Shown here: positions 42,070-51,304 of the stretch, in pieces
How the letters are laid out: every line of letters starts with the position of its first letter
Position numbering within the stretch: the first letter of the stretch is position 1
DNA from: Paludifilum halophilum
Lineage (GTDB): Bacteria > Bacillota > Bacilli > Thermoactinomycetales > DSM-45169
Reading direction: 5' to 3'
Assembly: GCF_002245355.1 (NCBI RefSeq)
Contig: NZ_NOWF01000005.1
Span: 1-64,000 of the forward strand
DNA: 64,000 nucleotides
The notes under the pieces: generated by a model
What the model was told of the DNA's origin: nothing
What the model saw: the letters and a program-made list of their open reading frames with translations, nothing else
The model's database searches: none
Made by a program: the position numbers and the translations under genes

Positions 42070-42909
42070 TTACATATTTTTCTTCGCTGTATGACCCAAG
42101 GAGTGCTTCACTTTTTTTACATCGTGATCATACTTGGCATGGGTCAGCTGAATCAGCTCGTGAAAGACAGGACTTACTTCCTTGTTTAATAAATCGAGGC
42201 CTTCCCGGGTGATTCCTCCTGGAACCGCCACCCGTTCCTGAAGACTTTGCAGGGTAAATCCCCCTTCCGCGAGCAGTCGGGCCAGCCCTTGGGTCATTTG
42301 ATTGACGAGCGAAAGGGCCGATGACTGAGGAATTCCCGTTTCTTTGACTGCGGTATTCGCCAAACTTTCTAAAAGCTGGGCGAAAAAGGCCGGGGAGCAG
42401 CTGGCCAAATCGGAAGCGATCCGGGTGTGCTCTTCCTCGATCCGGAGGGGCTGACTGATGGCGGAAAAAAGGTTCCACAGCATCTGTTGATCGTCCGCGG
42501 TTAACCGATTTCCCGGGACGAACAGGGAGTTTCCGGCGAGAACTGCATGGTTGATGCTGGGGATAATTTTGGCAACCTTGGCGGGCAGCCATTCCTCCAG
42601 GTCTCGGATCATAACCGGGCTGGTGATGGATACGGCAATCTGTTCGGATCGGACGGTTTCCCGGATCTCATCGAGCACCGGTCGGAATTCACCGGGTTTG
42701 ATACACAGAAAGAAGAGCGGTGTCTCCCGGACCAATTCCCGGCTGTTGTCGGCGATCCGGAGTCCCGGGTGCGTTTCGGCGAGGCGGTCCGCTTTGCTAC
42801 GGGTTCGGTTGTTAATGATGATGTCCGACGGTTTCAACTTTCCGGATCGAATGAAAGCCTCGACCAGGGTGCGACCCATGTTTCCCGTGCCGATAAAGCC
42901 CACGTTCAT
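42070..42909 (-). CDS. comER: ComER, pyrroline-5-carboxylate reductase-like competence/sporulation protein
   Basis: The 279-residue protein has an N-terminal NAD(P)-binding fold (MNVGFIGTGNMGRTL) and a P5C-reductase-type middle, with SITSPVMIRDLEEWL and CSPAFFAQLLE. Its sequence resembles ComER of Bacillus, which affects sporulation and biofilm, more than ProC. The usual catalytic context for proline synthesis is not clear. It is transcribed away from comEA, exactly as comER is in B. subtilis. GGAGGG precedes the ATG. Confidence 0.87.
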   Translation of the reverse strand: MNVGFIGTGNMGRTLVEAFIRSGKLKPSDIIINNRTRSKADRLAETHPGLRIADNSRELVRETPLFFLCIKPGEFRPVLDEIRETVRSEQIAVSITSPVMIRDLEEWLPAKVAKIIPSINHAVLAGNSLFVPGNRLTADDQQMLWNLFSAISQPLRIEEEHTRIASDLASCSPAFFAQLLESLANTAVKETGIPQSSALSLVNQMTQGLARLLAEGGFTLQSLQERVAVPGGITREGLDLLNKEVSPVFHELIQLTHAKYDHDVKKVKHSLGHTAKKNM

Positions 42910-43175
42910 TATCGATCCCTCCTTGTATCAAGGGTGTCGGAACGATCAAGGCGATCCGTTGTTATCTCCATGGATACGTGATGACGCGGCATATTATGAT
43001 GGGAACCGGATGGTTGATGATCCAGCAATTGGAGGCAGAAAGGGGAAGCGTGCGTTCTGCGACAGCGGGACCGGAAGGAATACAATCGCATCAACCAAAA
43101 TAAGGTTGATCAAGGTATGGAGGGTCGGCTCTCCCTGTACCCCGTAAACAAAGGAATCTGCGGTCACAGGAGGGG

Positions 43176-43826
43176 ATGGGTTTGTTGGAAGAAGAATGGA
43201 GCCCTCGGGAAAAAAAGATGGCGGTGGCGATGGTGGTTCTCGTCCTCGCTCTGGCCGGGCTGGCGGCGGTAACCTGGTTGGGTGGAGAGGAGGCTGAAGA
43301 GCCTCCCTTGCCGCCCTATGAGCCGGAAGAACAGGCGAAACCGAAGGAAGAGGACCGTCGGGAAGACGAAAAAGCGAAGGAAGTCGTGGTGGATGTCAAG
43401 GGAGCTGTAAAAAAGCCCGGCGTATACCGAATGGAATCGGAGGCCCGGGTTCAGGATGCGGTGGAGGAGGCGGGGGGACCGCGGAAGCAAGCGGATATGG
43501 ACCGGGTGAATCTGGCGCAGCCCCTGTCGGATGGGATGGCACTGTACATACCGAAGCAGGGGGAAGAGGCTTCCCCGCTTGAAGATACAGTTGCCGGGGG
43601 AGGAGAACCCGCTTCCGGAAATGGTGCCGGTTCTAAGGTCAACGTTAATGCCGCTCAGGCCGCCGAGTTGGAGGAGTTGCAGGGAATCGGTCCCTCCAAA
43701 GCGGAGGCGATCATTCGCTACCGGGAGGAAAACGGCTCCTTTTCTTCCCTGGAGGAGTTGACGGAAGTACCGGGAATCGGGGAAAAAACGCTGGAAAATT
43801 TCCGGGATCAGGTAACCTTGCGGTAG
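43176..43826 (+). CDS. comEA: Competence DNA receptor ComEA
   Basis: The 216-residue protein has a short cytoplasmic start, one membrane anchor (VAMVVLVLALAGLAAVTWL), an acidic/charged linker, an SLBB domain (VVVDVKGAVKKPGVYRM ... VNLAQPLSDGMALYIP) and two helix-hairpin-helix motifs (LQGIGPSKAEAIIRYR, VPGIGEKTLENFRD) that bind double-stranded DNA during uptake. It has the normal ComEA order. ATG 43176 has AGGAGGGG only a few bases before, so TTG 43182 or 43185 could be used. It is the first gene of the normal comE group, but comEB and comEC do not follow. Confidence 0.94.
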   Translation: MGLLEEEWSPREKKMAVAMVVLVLALAGLAAVTWLGGEEAEEPPLPPYEPEEQAKPKEEDRREDEKAKEVVVDVKGAVKKPGVYRMESEARVQDAVEEAGGPRKQADMDRVNLAQPLSDGMALYIPKQGEEASPLEDTVAGGGEPASGNGAGSKVNVNAAQAAELEELQGIGPSKAEAIIRYREENGSFSSLEELTEVPGIGEKTLENFRDQVTLR

Positions 43827-43853
43827 AGAGAACCGTTTGGAGGAGATGATGCT

Positions 43854-43928
43854 TTGCTGCGTTCTGTGCTGCTGGTGCTTGGTGCGATTGCGATCTTAAC
43901 AGCCCTGATCGACTGGTTCATGCCATAA
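43854..43928 (+). CDS. 24-residue membrane peptide
   Basis: A short frame from TTG 43854 to TAA 43928, with TTTGGAGGAGATG upstream, encodes a single hydrophobic stretch (LLVLGAIAILTALIDWF). It lies 27 bp after comEA and is followed by a strong hairpin (AAGGAACC/GGTTCCTT). I do not recognise it. The ribosome-binding site, the hydrophobic coding and the dedicated terminator support a real small protein; the alternative frame from ATG 43848 gives only a Cys-rich 17-mer. Confidence 0.45.
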   Translation: MLRSVLLVLGAIAILTALIDWFMP

Positions 43929-43931
43929 AAA

Positions 43932-43956
43932 AAGGAACCCGAAGGTTCCTTGGACT
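43932..43956. terminator. Bidirectional terminator between comEA unit and rocD
   Basis: AAGGAACC (43932-43939) and GGTTCCTT (43944-43951) pair around CGAA, with A-rich and T-rich flanks. Confidence 0.85.
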
Positions 43957-45149
43957 TATCGGCTCATCACTGTCCGAATTTGATCCAATGCCCAGTTCAG
44001 ATCCTCTTCGGAAATGATGAGAGGCGGTGCGAAGCGGATGGTGTTTTCGTGGGTTTCTTTGGACAGCAGTCCGCGGTCCGCCAGCTCTTCGCAGTAGCGG
44101 CGGGCGGGCTCCGTCAGTTCCATTCCGATGAAAAGGCCCTTTCCGCGAATCTCTTTGATGGATGGATGTTCGATCTTCTGCAATTCATCTTTGAAATAAG
44201 CGCCTAATTCGCGGGAACGACGGGTCAGCTCCTCTTCTTCCAGCACATTCAGCGCAGCGACGGAGACGGCGCAGGCCAAGGGGTTGCCCCCGAAGGTTGA
44301 ACCGTGGGAACCGGGTTCAAAAACCCCGAGAATTTCTTCGTCGGCGGCTACTGCGGAGATCGGCATAACGCCTCCTCCCAGCGCTTTCCCCATGATGTAA
44401 ACGTCCGGCTTCACTTCTTCCCAATCGCAGGCGAAGAGCTGCCCGGTACGTCCGAAGCCGGTTTGAATCTCGTCGGCGGCGAAGAGGACGTTCTGTTCTT
44501 TACAGACAGCATAAGCTTCTTTCAGGAAGCCTTCCGGAGGGACGATCACACCGGCTTCGCCCTGTATCGGTTCGACGAGAAAAGCGGCGGTGTTCGGGGT
44601 GATTGCCTGCCTCAGCGCTTCAATGTCGCCGTAGGGAATCACTTTGATCCCGGGGAGCATCGGGCCGAAGCCCCGCTTGTTTTCGTCACTGGATGAAAGG
44701 GAAACAGCGGCCATGGTGCGGCCGTGGAAGTTGTTCTCGGAAACGATGATTTCCGCTTGGTCCTCGGGGACCTTTTTCACGTCGTAGGCCCAGCGGCGTA
44801 CCGCTTTGATCGCCGTTTCCACCGCTTCCGCTCCGGTGTTCATCGGCAAAACCAACTCTTTGCCGGTTAACTGGGCTACGGCTTTGTAAAAGAAACCGAG
44901 TTGGTCGTTGTGAAAGGCACGGGAAGTCAGGGTGACTTTAGCCGCTTGCGTTTTAAGCGCTTCGATCAGCTTCGGGTGTCGGTGTCCGTGGTTCAGGGCG
45001 GAATAGGCGCTCAACATATCCATATATCGTTTGCCGTCAGCATCTTCTACCCAAACGCCTTCGGCCTTGGAGATCACGATAGGAAGCGGATGGTAGTTGC
45101 GGGCACCGTACTCTTCGGTCAGCTGGATCAAGGTTTGATTGTTTGTCAT
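43956..45149 (-). CDS. rocD: Ornithine aminotransferase
   Basis: The 397-residue class III enzyme converts ornithine and 2-oxoglutarate to glutamate-semialdehyde and glutamate. Features are [61 protein letters not shown], the PLP Asp in [14 protein letters not shown] and the Lys in [12 protein letters not shown]. It resembles RocD closely and has normal length. GGAGGA precedes the ATG. It has no rocABCEF genes next to it; the insertion here interrupts the comE gene group. Confidence 0.94.
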   Translation of the reverse strand: MTNNQTLIQLTEEYGARNYHPLPIVISKAEGVWVEDADGKRYMDMLSAYSALNHGHRHPKLIEALKTQAAKVTLTSRAFHNDQLGFFYKAVAQLTGKELVLPMNTGAEAVETAIKAVRRWAYDVKKVPEDQAEIIVSENNFHGRTMAAVSLSSSDENKRGFGPMLPGIKVIPYGDIEALRQAITPNTAAFLVEPIQGEAGVIVPPEGFLKEAYAVCKEQNVLFAADEIQTGFGRTGQLFACDWEEVKPDVYIMGKALGGGVMPISAVAADEEILGVFEPGSHGSTFGGNPLACAVSVAALNVLEEEELTRRSRELGAYFKDELQKIEHPSIKEIRGKGLFIGMELTEPARRYCEELADRGLLSKETHENTIRFAPPLIISEEDLNWALDQIRTVMSR

Positions 45150-45332
45150 AGCGTCCTCCTTCAGCTGTTTTCGTAGTGTTCTCGGTTTGAAAACGCGTAC
45201 TCACCATCATTCAGTGTAACACCATCGAGGAAGGATAAGAAGAGTTCCGGGCAAAACGGATAGAGATGATGCCGCTTTCATAAATATGAGTTCCGGGTCG
45301 GGTGCGTGGACGGAAATTTTTTGAACGAAGGG

Positions 45333-45361
45333 TTGACGGTATCGGAGGAAGTCGTTATAAT
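45333..45361 (+). promoter_or_regulatory. Promoter of the metI-metC operon
   Basis: TTGACG at 45333-45338 and TATAAT at 45356-45361, spaced 17 bp, precede the SAM riboswitch. Confidence 0.85.
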
Positions 45362-45411
45362 AAATCTCAAGTTTCAGCCTGATGAAAACAATTGGATGAT
45401 TGGTGAAAGAA

Positions 45412-45575
45412 CTCTTATCAAGAGAGGCGGAGGGACTAGCCCGATGAAGCCCGGCAACCCCGGTTACTGTCCGGAAGGTGCCAAATCTTGCAGGGCCGCG
45501 TAGCGGTCACTGAGAGATAAGAGAAGGGATTTTAGAGCCAAACCTCTTCTCACGATAAGAGAAGAGGTTTTTTTG
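45412..45575 (+). promoter_or_regulatory. SAM-I (S-box) riboswitch
   Basis: The aptamer (45412-45523) begins CTCTTATCAAGAGAGGCGGAG, contains the conserved GAGGGA-like core, GGCAACC and GGTGCCAAATC, and closes with GATAAGAG. The terminator AACCTCTTCTC / GAGAAGAGGTT with a T-run is at 45541-45575. SAM binding favours the terminator and shuts off metI-metC when methionine is plentiful. Confidence 0.97.
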
Positions 45576-45674
45576 TAGTCAAAACCCGAAAGCGATCCTG
45601 TTTAACCCCCTTTATGCCGAATATTCGGACGGAGTATGAGGCGGAAACGGTTTTTTATTTGGAGGGCGATGCGC

Positions 45675-46880
45675 ATGCATACCGAAACCCAGTTGGTCCA
45701 AATCGGAAAAAACAGAGGCCGCATCACCGGAGCTGTCAGCTGTCCGGTTTATCATTCCACCGCTTACGAACATCCCGCCTTGGGAGAGTCCACAGGGTTT
45801 GATTACACTCGAACCGCCAACCCGACCCGACAGGTGGTGGAGCAGGCCATCGCAGAGCTGGAAGGGGGAGAGGCCGGTTTTGCCTGCAGCTCGGGAATGG
45901 CGGCGATCCAGACGATTATGGGTCTTTTCTCCAAGGGAGATCACTTGATTGTCTCCCTCGATCTGTACGGCGGGACTTATCGCCTTTTTGAAGAAGTTCT
46001 GACCCGCTACGGAATAACTTTCAGTTATGTGGATCTGAGAGATCTGGAGGCGATTGAGGAGGCGGCAACCCCCTATACCTGCGGAATATTCGTTGAATCC
46101 CCTACCAACCCCTTGATGCGGGTAACGGATATCCGGGCTGTTTGTGAACGGGCTCGCGATCGCGGTTGGTTGTCGATCATTGATAATACCTTTATGACGC
46201 CATACTTACAGCGACCGTTGGAACTGGGGGCGGATATCGTCATTCACAGCGCCACCAAGTATCTGGGCGGGCATAACGATGTTCTGGCAGGTTTGATTGT
46301 CACCAAGGGAAAGGATCTGTCGGAGAAGGTTTTCGCTCTTCACAATTCCATCGGGGCCGTGTTGGGGCCTCAGGATTGCTGGCTGTTAATGCGAGGGATC
46401 AAAACGTTGGCCCTGCGGATGGAAAAACACCAGGAAAATGCGATGGCTCTGACCCAGTTTTTACTGACCCATCCTGCGGTGGAAGAGGTGTTTTATCCAA
46501 CCCTTCATTCGGAGGAGCGAAGGATTCAGGAAGAACAGGCCGGGGGGTACGGGGGTATGCTTTCCTTCCGAGTCAAAGATCCGGTCTTTGTTCCCGAGAT
46601 ATTGCGTTCGCTTCGCCTGATATCCTTTGCAGAAAGCCTGGGGGGAGTCGAGAGTCTGGTCACGTACCCGGCGACACAAACCCATGCGGAGATTCCGGAG
46701 GAGATTCGGCGAAAGGTGGGAGTGTGTGATAAACTGCTCCGGCTTTCAGTGGGAATCGAGCATATGGACGATTTAATCGGCGATTTGTCGCAGGCTTTTG
46801 ATCGAGCACAAGCTTCAATCGAGGGAGAGGGAGTGAAGCGGGATGAACTTCGGAACTCGTCTCTTACACAACGGAAATGA
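45675..46880 (+). CDS. metI: Cystathionine gamma-synthase / O-acetylhomoserine thiolyase
   Basis: This 401-residue PLP enzyme makes cystathionine (or homocysteine) from activated homoserine. It shows YTRTANPTRQVVEQAIAELEGG, the SSGMAAIQT loop, YGGTYRLF, IDNTFMTPYLQ and the PLP Lys in HSATKYLGGHND. ATG 45675 after GGAGGGCGATGC is preferred to ATG 45669 and the longer frame. The S-box precedes it and it overlaps metC by 38 bp, as in B. subtilis metIC. Confidence 0.94.
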   Translation: MHTETQLVQIGKNRGRITGAVSCPVYHSTAYEHPALGESTGFDYTRTANPTRQVVEQAIAELEGGEAGFACSSGMAAIQTIMGLFSKGDHLIVSLDLYGGTYRLFEEVLTRYGITFSYVDLRDLEAIEEAATPYTCGIFVESPTNPLMRVTDIRAVCERARDRGWLSIIDNTFMTPYLQRPLELGADIVIHSATKYLGGHNDVLAGLIVTKGKDLSEKVFALHNSIGAVLGPQDCWLLMRGIKTLALRMEKHQENAMALTQFLLTHPAVEEVFYPTLHSEERRIQEEQAGGYGGMLSFRVKDPVFVPEILRSLRLISFAESLGGVESLVTYPATQTHAEIPEEIRRKVGVCDKLLRLSVGIEHMDDLIGDLSQAFDRAQASIEGEGVKRDELRNSSLTQRK

Positions 46881-48024
46881 GATCGATCCTTTTACCGGTG
46901 CGGCGAGTATTCCTCTATATCAGGCGTCTACGTATCATCAGGAGGATGTTGATGCACCGGGGGATTATGATTATGCCCGGTCCGGCAATCCGACCCGACA
47001 CGCTCTGGAGCAAACCATTGCCGAATTGGAAGAGGGATACCGCGGATTTGCCTTTGCCTCCGGAATGGCGGCGATTTCCACCGTCTTTTTCCTCTTTTCT
47101 TCAGGGGATCACCTGGTGGTCTCCGAGGACCTGTACGGGGGAACCTACCGGGTATTGAGCGATGTGTTGCCTCGGTTGGGTATCAGAGCTTCCTTTGTCG
47201 ACACCACGGATCCGGGTCAAGTGGAAAAGGCGATCCGCCCCGAAACCCGGGCGATCTATATCGAGACTCCCTCCAACCCCACACTGAAGGTGACGGATTT
47301 GGCGGGTGTTTCCCGGATCGCTGAGCGCAACGGTTTGTTGATCATTGTGGACAATACTTTTTTGACCCCTTATTTTCAAAAGCCTCTCCGGTTGGGGGCG
47401 GACATCGTTATCCACAGTGCGACGAAGTTTATCGGCGGACACAGCGATGTGGTTTCGGGATTGGTAGCGGTCAAAGGGGAGGAAGTAGCCGAACGTCTCG
47501 CCCTCCTTCAAAACGCCTTGGGGTCCATACTGGGAGTGCAGGATGCCTGGCTGACCATGCGGGGCTTGAAAACATTGAAGGCGCGGATGGAAACCTCAAC
47601 TGCTTCAGCGGAAAAAATCGCCCGCCGTTTGCAAGAATTGCCCGGTGTGAAAAAAGTGTATTATACCGGACTCCCCGGACATCCGGGAAAAGACCTTCAA
47701 GAGTCCCAGGCGAGTGGTCACGGAGCGGTCCTCTCTTTTGACCTGGGTTCCGGCGCCAAGGTGCGGGAAGTGCTGTCCCGGGTGCGCCTTCCGATCGTCG
47801 CTGTCAGTTTGGGCTCCGTGGAAAGTATCCTGTCCTATCCCGCCAAGATGTCCCATGCTGCTATGCCGACGGAGGAGCGTCAACGCAGGGGGGTCACCGA
47901 CGGTCTGTTGCGTCTCTCCGTCGGTTTGGAGGATGCTGACGACCTCTTCCGCGACTTGGAACAGGCCATCGGGAGCCGGCGTCTCATCTCCGTCGGCCCG
48001 GAATGGAGGGCGTCCATTGTTTAG
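46843..48024 (+). CDS. metC: Cystathionine beta-lyase
   Basis: The 393-residue PLP enzyme cleaves cystathionine to homocysteine. It shows YARSGNPTRHALEQTIAELEEG, ASGMAAISTVFFLFS, YGGTYRVLS, VDNTFLTPYFQK and HSATKFIGGHSDVVSG with the PLP Lys. ATG 46843 lies inside metI, after GGGAGTGAAGCGGG. Order and family split match the metI-metC pair of Bacilli. A terminator (48058-48092) follows. Confidence 0.93.
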   Translation: MNFGTRLLHNGNEIDPFTGAASIPLYQASTYHQEDVDAPGDYDYARSGNPTRHALEQTIAELEEGYRGFAFASGMAAISTVFFLFSSGDHLVVSEDLYGGTYRVLSDVLPRLGIRASFVDTTDPGQVEKAIRPETRAIYIETPSNPTLKVTDLAGVSRIAERNGLLIIVDNTFLTPYFQKPLRLGADIVIHSATKFIGGHSDVVSGLVAVKGEEVAERLALLQNALGSILGVQDAWLTMRGLKTLKARMETSTASAEKIARRLQELPGVKKVYYTGLPGHPGKDLQESQASGHGAVLSFDLGSGAKVREVLSRVRLPIVAVSLGSVESILSYPAKMSHAAMPTEERQRRGVTDGLLRLSVGLEDADDLFRDLEQAIGSRRLISVGPEWRASIV

Positions 48025-48057
48025 GATGGCACAAGCAACTTGCGCCATCGTCACCAG

Positions 48058-48092
48058 AAACCGCCAATCCTCCGGGGAAATCGGCGGTTTTT
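48058..48092 (+). terminator. Terminator of metI-metC
   Basis: AAACCGCC and GGCGGTTTTT enclose a 17-base loop. Confidence 0.85.
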
Positions 48093-48148
48093 GTGTGTCA
48101 CTGATTGTTGTACAATAAAAGGAAAATAGAGACAAAGGAGCCGCAGTC

Positions 48149-48709
48149 ATGACGATCAAATCGGATAAATGGATACGGAAAATGGCCCGGGAAGAGGGGA
48201 TGATCGAGCCCTTTGTCGATTCCAACGTCGGTAAGGGAGAAGCGGTCAGCTTCGGATTGAGCAGTTACGGTTACGACCTTCGGGTCGGAGATGAATTCAA
48301 GATTTTTCATAATGCCTTAATGCCTGTGATCGACCCCAAGGCGATCGACGAGGAGTCATCATTTCTCGATTTCAAAGGGGATGTTTGCACCATCCCGCCC
48401 AATTCTTTCGCTTTGGCGACGTCGGTGGAATACTTTCGGATTCCGGAAAACGTGCTGGCGGTCTGTGTGGGTAAATCCACCTATGCCCGGTGTGGAATCA
48501 TCACCAATGTGACACCCTTTGAACCGGGGTGGGAGGGGCACGTCACCCTGGAGATTTCCAACACGACCCCGCTTCCGGCGAAGATTTATGCCAATGAGGG
48601 ACTGTGTCAGGTGCTTTTCTTCGAGAGTGACGAAGCCTGTGAAACCTCTTACCGAAACAAGAAGGGAAAATACCAGCACCAGCGGGGAATTACACTGCCC
48701 CGAATCTGA
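48149..48709 (+). CDS. dcd: dCTP deaminase (Dcd)
   Basis: The 186-residue enzyme converts dCTP to dUTP (or dUMP in bifunctional relatives). It has [27 protein letters not shown] at the N-terminus, [11 protein letters not shown], the active-site Glu region [20 protein letters not shown] and [23 protein letters not shown] precedes the ATG. In B. subtilis the competence operon carries comEB, a different deaminase (dCMP). Dcd here is a separate family. Confidence 0.93.
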   Translation: MTIKSDKWIRKMAREEGMIEPFVDSNVGKGEAVSFGLSSYGYDLRVGDEFKIFHNALMPVIDPKAIDEESSFLDFKGDVCTIPPNSFALATSVEYFRIPENVLAVCVGKSTYARCGIITNVTPFEPGWEGHVTLEISNTTPLPAKIYANEGLCQVLFFESDEACETSYRNKKGKYQHQRGITLPRI

Positions 48710-48735
48710 AAGAAACAAGAAATGATACCGTTTGT

Positions 48736-48762
48736 CCGCCGACAAAAAGTCGGCGGTTTTTC
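48736..48762 (+). terminator. Terminator of dcd
   Basis: CCGCCGAC and GTCGGCGG pair around AAAAA, followed by TTTTT. Confidence 0.9.
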
Positions 48763-49125
48763 GTAGGAAACGTCTTTTCCGTTGTGATACTTCTTTAAGA
48801 GGGAAAAGCGATGACACCCGTTGACTAAATCTTCTCCCAACAGAACTAAATATATAGGTCTTTATTATCAATTCGCCTGCAAAACGATGCAAAACAGACC
48901 AAAGTCGCGTATCCTGCAAGTATGGACCCTAAAATGAGAGATCATTTCCGAAGGGGTTTCCTTCGTTTTAAGACAAAATCGTTCAACAATTGGTCATATT
49001 ATGGAGTTGTGAAAGAGGGGGTCGTCATATTAAAATAAAGAGTGTAAACCGATTGTAACCCGATAGTTACCTAAATGTAATAAAACGAAATTTTCATAAT
49101 ATTAAACGTCCGGAGGGATTTCAGA
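48763..49125. other. Gene-free A/T-rich region upstream of a small gene
   Basis: No gene is supported in this 360-bp stretch. Near the end, a CATAATATTA block and a following ribosome-binding site (CCGGAGGGATTTCAG) precede the 49126 gene. The block resembles a sporulation-type -10 element, but no matching -35 is clear. Confidence 0.4.
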
Positions 49126-49389
49126 ATGGCGAAATATAAAGGTAAATTTGTAATGGGCGGCGTTGAGACGGGTCAAGTGATGGATCAACTGCAAACCGGG
49201 GATGAACTTTCCCTGATCAGTGCCTTTGGTAAAGTGATCAAGCTGACGATTCAGAATACCTACCGGTATGACGGCCGCCGTGTCTATGAGACGGACCGTC
49301 TCGGACTGATTTATGCCGACGAGGTTCAATCTGTTTCCATGCCTGCCTGGAATAAAGCCACCTTATCCCGCCGAGCGAAGGTGGTATAA
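49126..49389 (+). CDS. Small hypothetical basic protein
   Basis: The 87-residue protein begins MAKYKGKFVMGGVETGQVMDQ and has a middle phrase GKVIKLTIQNTYRYDGRRVYE that suggests a small beta-barrel. It has a strong ribosome-binding site (CCGGAGGGATTTCAG) and its own terminator (49452-49482). No membrane segment. I do not recognise it; it may be specific to the species group. Confidence 0.62.
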   Translation: MAKYKGKFVMGGVETGQVMDQLQTGDELSLISAFGKVIKLTIQNTYRYDGRRVYETDRLGLIYADEVQSVSMPAWNKATLSRRAKVV

Positions 49390-49451
49390 GGAACGATCCG
49401 CTACCCCTTCGGCTTGCCAGCCGGGTGTCGGGACGGACTGGATCCAGAAAG

Positions 49452-49483
49452 AAAACCCACCGGCCGCCGGCCGGTGGGTTTTC
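49452..49483 (+). terminator. Bidirectional terminator
   Basis: AAAACCCACCGGCC and GGCCGGTGGGTTTT pair around GCC; both sides can serve, since the next gene is convergent. Confidence 0.9.
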
Positions 49484-49506
49484 CTCCGCAAGGATTACAG
49501 ATTCCT

Positions 49507-50325
49507 TCAACTTCGGCGAAAGGTTCCCATCACATCGACAGTTTCGGTAATATTGACGAAGGAGTGGGGATCGATTTCCGAAACCATTCGCTTCACTTGC
49601 GAAAGTTCATAACGGGAGATCACCGTAATCAAGACCTTGCGTTTTTCCTTGGTGTATCCTCCTTCTCCGTCCAGGACGGTGATTCCCCTGACCAGGCTGG
49701 CCAGCAACTTTTGTCTCACCGCTTCTCCTTTGACAGTGATAATCATGACTGTTAGCTTGACGTGGCGGGTGTGGATGGCATCCACCACTTTTCCGGTGGC
49801 AAAGATGGAGATCATGGTGTACAGGGCCAGCTCCCAGTCGAAGACGAATCCGGAGATAAAGACGACAATGGCGTTCATCGCGAAGATGAGACCGCCGAGA
49901 GGGAATTCTTTTCGCAAAGTAAGGATCATTCCGATGATGTCAAAGCCTCCGGTGGATCCCCCGGCGCGAAAGATGAACCCGGTTCCGATTCCTACTAGAA
50001 CTCCGCCGAAGATGGAGGAAAGAATCGGATCGTCAGAAATCCCCTTCACCGGGATAAACTGCATGGCGACAGAGGTGACGACTACAGAGAAGATACTATA
50101 GGCGATATATTGTTTACCCAGTTTCAAGAGCCCCAGGATCAGGAGCGGCAGATTCAGGATAAAGATGATCGTACCGGTATTCAGGGGCGTCACCAACCCC
50201 AGGATCATGGCAACACCGGAGACACCGCCGGTTAGAATCTTTTGCGGAAGCAGGAACATATTGAAGGAAAGAGCGATTAAAACGGACGAGAAAAAGATAT
50301 TGACGATGCGAAGGAACCCGTACAT
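49507..50325 (-). CDS. YitT-family membrane protein (DUF2179)
   Basis: The 272-residue protein has five to six membrane segments in its first 200 residues and the YitT family motifs FRAGGSTGGFDIIGMIL and GFVFDWELALYTMISIFATGKVVDAI. A cytoplasmic DUF2179 domain with RGITVLDGEGGYTKEKRKVLITVISRYELSQVKRMVSEIDP follows. B. subtilis has several paralogues (YitT, YvjA, YebE) of unknown function. AAAGGAGG precedes the ATG. Confidence 0.9.
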   Translation of the reverse strand: MYGFLRIVNIFFSSVLIALSFNMFLLPQKILTGGVSGVAMILGLVTPLNTGTIIFILNLPLLILGLLKLGKQYIAYSIFSVVVTSVAMQFIPVKGISDDPILSSIFGGVLVGIGTGFIFRAGGSTGGFDIIGMILTLRKEFPLGGLIFAMNAIVVFISGFVFDWELALYTMISIFATGKVVDAIHTRHVKLTVMIITVKGEAVRQKLLASLVRGITVLDGEGGYTKEKRKVLITVISRYELSQVKRMVSEIDPHSFVNITETVDVMGTFRRS

Positions 50326-50356
50326 AATAGCCTCCTTTAACCGATACCTTTCCCTC

Positions 50357-51115
50357 TTACGAGTCGATGATACGGCCGCTCAACCAGAAGGACCCTTGTA
50401 CAATCCCCCCGGGGACGGGTTCTCCTTGGATGATGTCCGGATCAGCGGCGACGTCGAAGGTGCCGCCGAGGGTTCGGACATGAAGGTGGTAAAATGGGCG
50501 GCCGCTTGTCGGATTGGTTCGACGCTCGGTTTCCAAAACGCGGCCTGTAAAAACCGCCGTCGCTTCCGGTCGCTCTTCGGTCTTCGCTTCCGACGCTATA
50601 AGAAGCCCGGAGGAGACGAAGGACTCCGGGGTGAAACGCAGGTCGTTTTCTCTTTGAAAAGAAGCATATGCGTCCTCGTCGGCAAAGCTGTACAGCTCGT
50701 GGGCGAAGGCGGCAATCTGGGTGTTGACGGTTTGAGGCAGGGCGAGATGCCCTCGATAACGATCGTAATCCGGCATGTCGAAGAGAAAAGGATAGGCACC
50801 GGTGTCCGGGCTTTCCCCCGAAGGATCGGCCCAGGCGTGAAACCCTCCTTCCATCGTCATATCCGGTTCCGGTTGTTCCTCAGTCAGAGCGGCCCGGATT
50901 CGTCCTTTGCCGGCGAGGTGTGGATTGAACCCGATAACGGTTCCTTCCGGGTCCACTTGAAGCCAAAGCTGAATCCCTTCTTCCGGGGACCAGAAAAGAT
51001 AGTGCCCGTTGGTGCTTTCCACAGGTTGTCCTTCCTGTGCCGCCTGCCGAAGGAGAGACATGATTTCTTCGTCGGAGTCGGCGTTAAAACCGATATCGCT
51101 GAAATGGCTGGCCAT
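50357..51115 (-). CDS. Hypothetical conserved cytoplasmic protein
   Basis: The 252-residue acidic protein has no signal peptide or membrane segment. The N-terminal half contains a HYLFWSPEEGIQLWLQVD segment and the C-terminal half a GRVLETERRTNPTSGRPFYHLHV segment. I do not recognise a named domain. The sequence looks coding throughout and GGAGGGG precedes the ATG. It lies 31 bp upstream of the yitT-like gene on the same strand, so the two may be co-transcribed. Confidence 0.65.
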   Translation of the reverse strand: MASHFSDIGFNADSDEEIMSLLRQAAQEGQPVESTNGHYLFWSPEEGIQLWLQVDPEGTVIGFNPHLAGKGRIRAALTEEQPEPDMTMEGGFHAWADPSGESPDTGAYPFLFDMPDYDRYRGHLALPQTVNTQIAAFAHELYSFADEDAYASFQRENDLRFTPESFVSSGLLIASEAKTEERPEATAVFTGRVLETERRTNPTSGRPFYHLHVRTLGGTFDVAADPDIIQGEPVPGGIVQGSFWLSGRIIDS

Positions 51116-51304
51116 GGAGACCCCTCCGTTTTCTGTGGATCTTGTATCATGCTATCACCGGATCCGGCGGTTGACAAACAGTCACCGCCAATGTGCGGTC
51201 AAACGAGTTCACAAAGTTGATACAACGATTTTTAACCTTTTTAATCTCACTCATTTTTCCAACCTGTGATACAATATGGCCATGAAACAAGGAGGGTTTG
51301 AGCG

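Noticed and set aside
42070-42909. Pyrroline-5-carboxylate reductase ProC for proline synthesis
   Set aside because: Gene context (divergent from comEA) and sequence fit ComER better.
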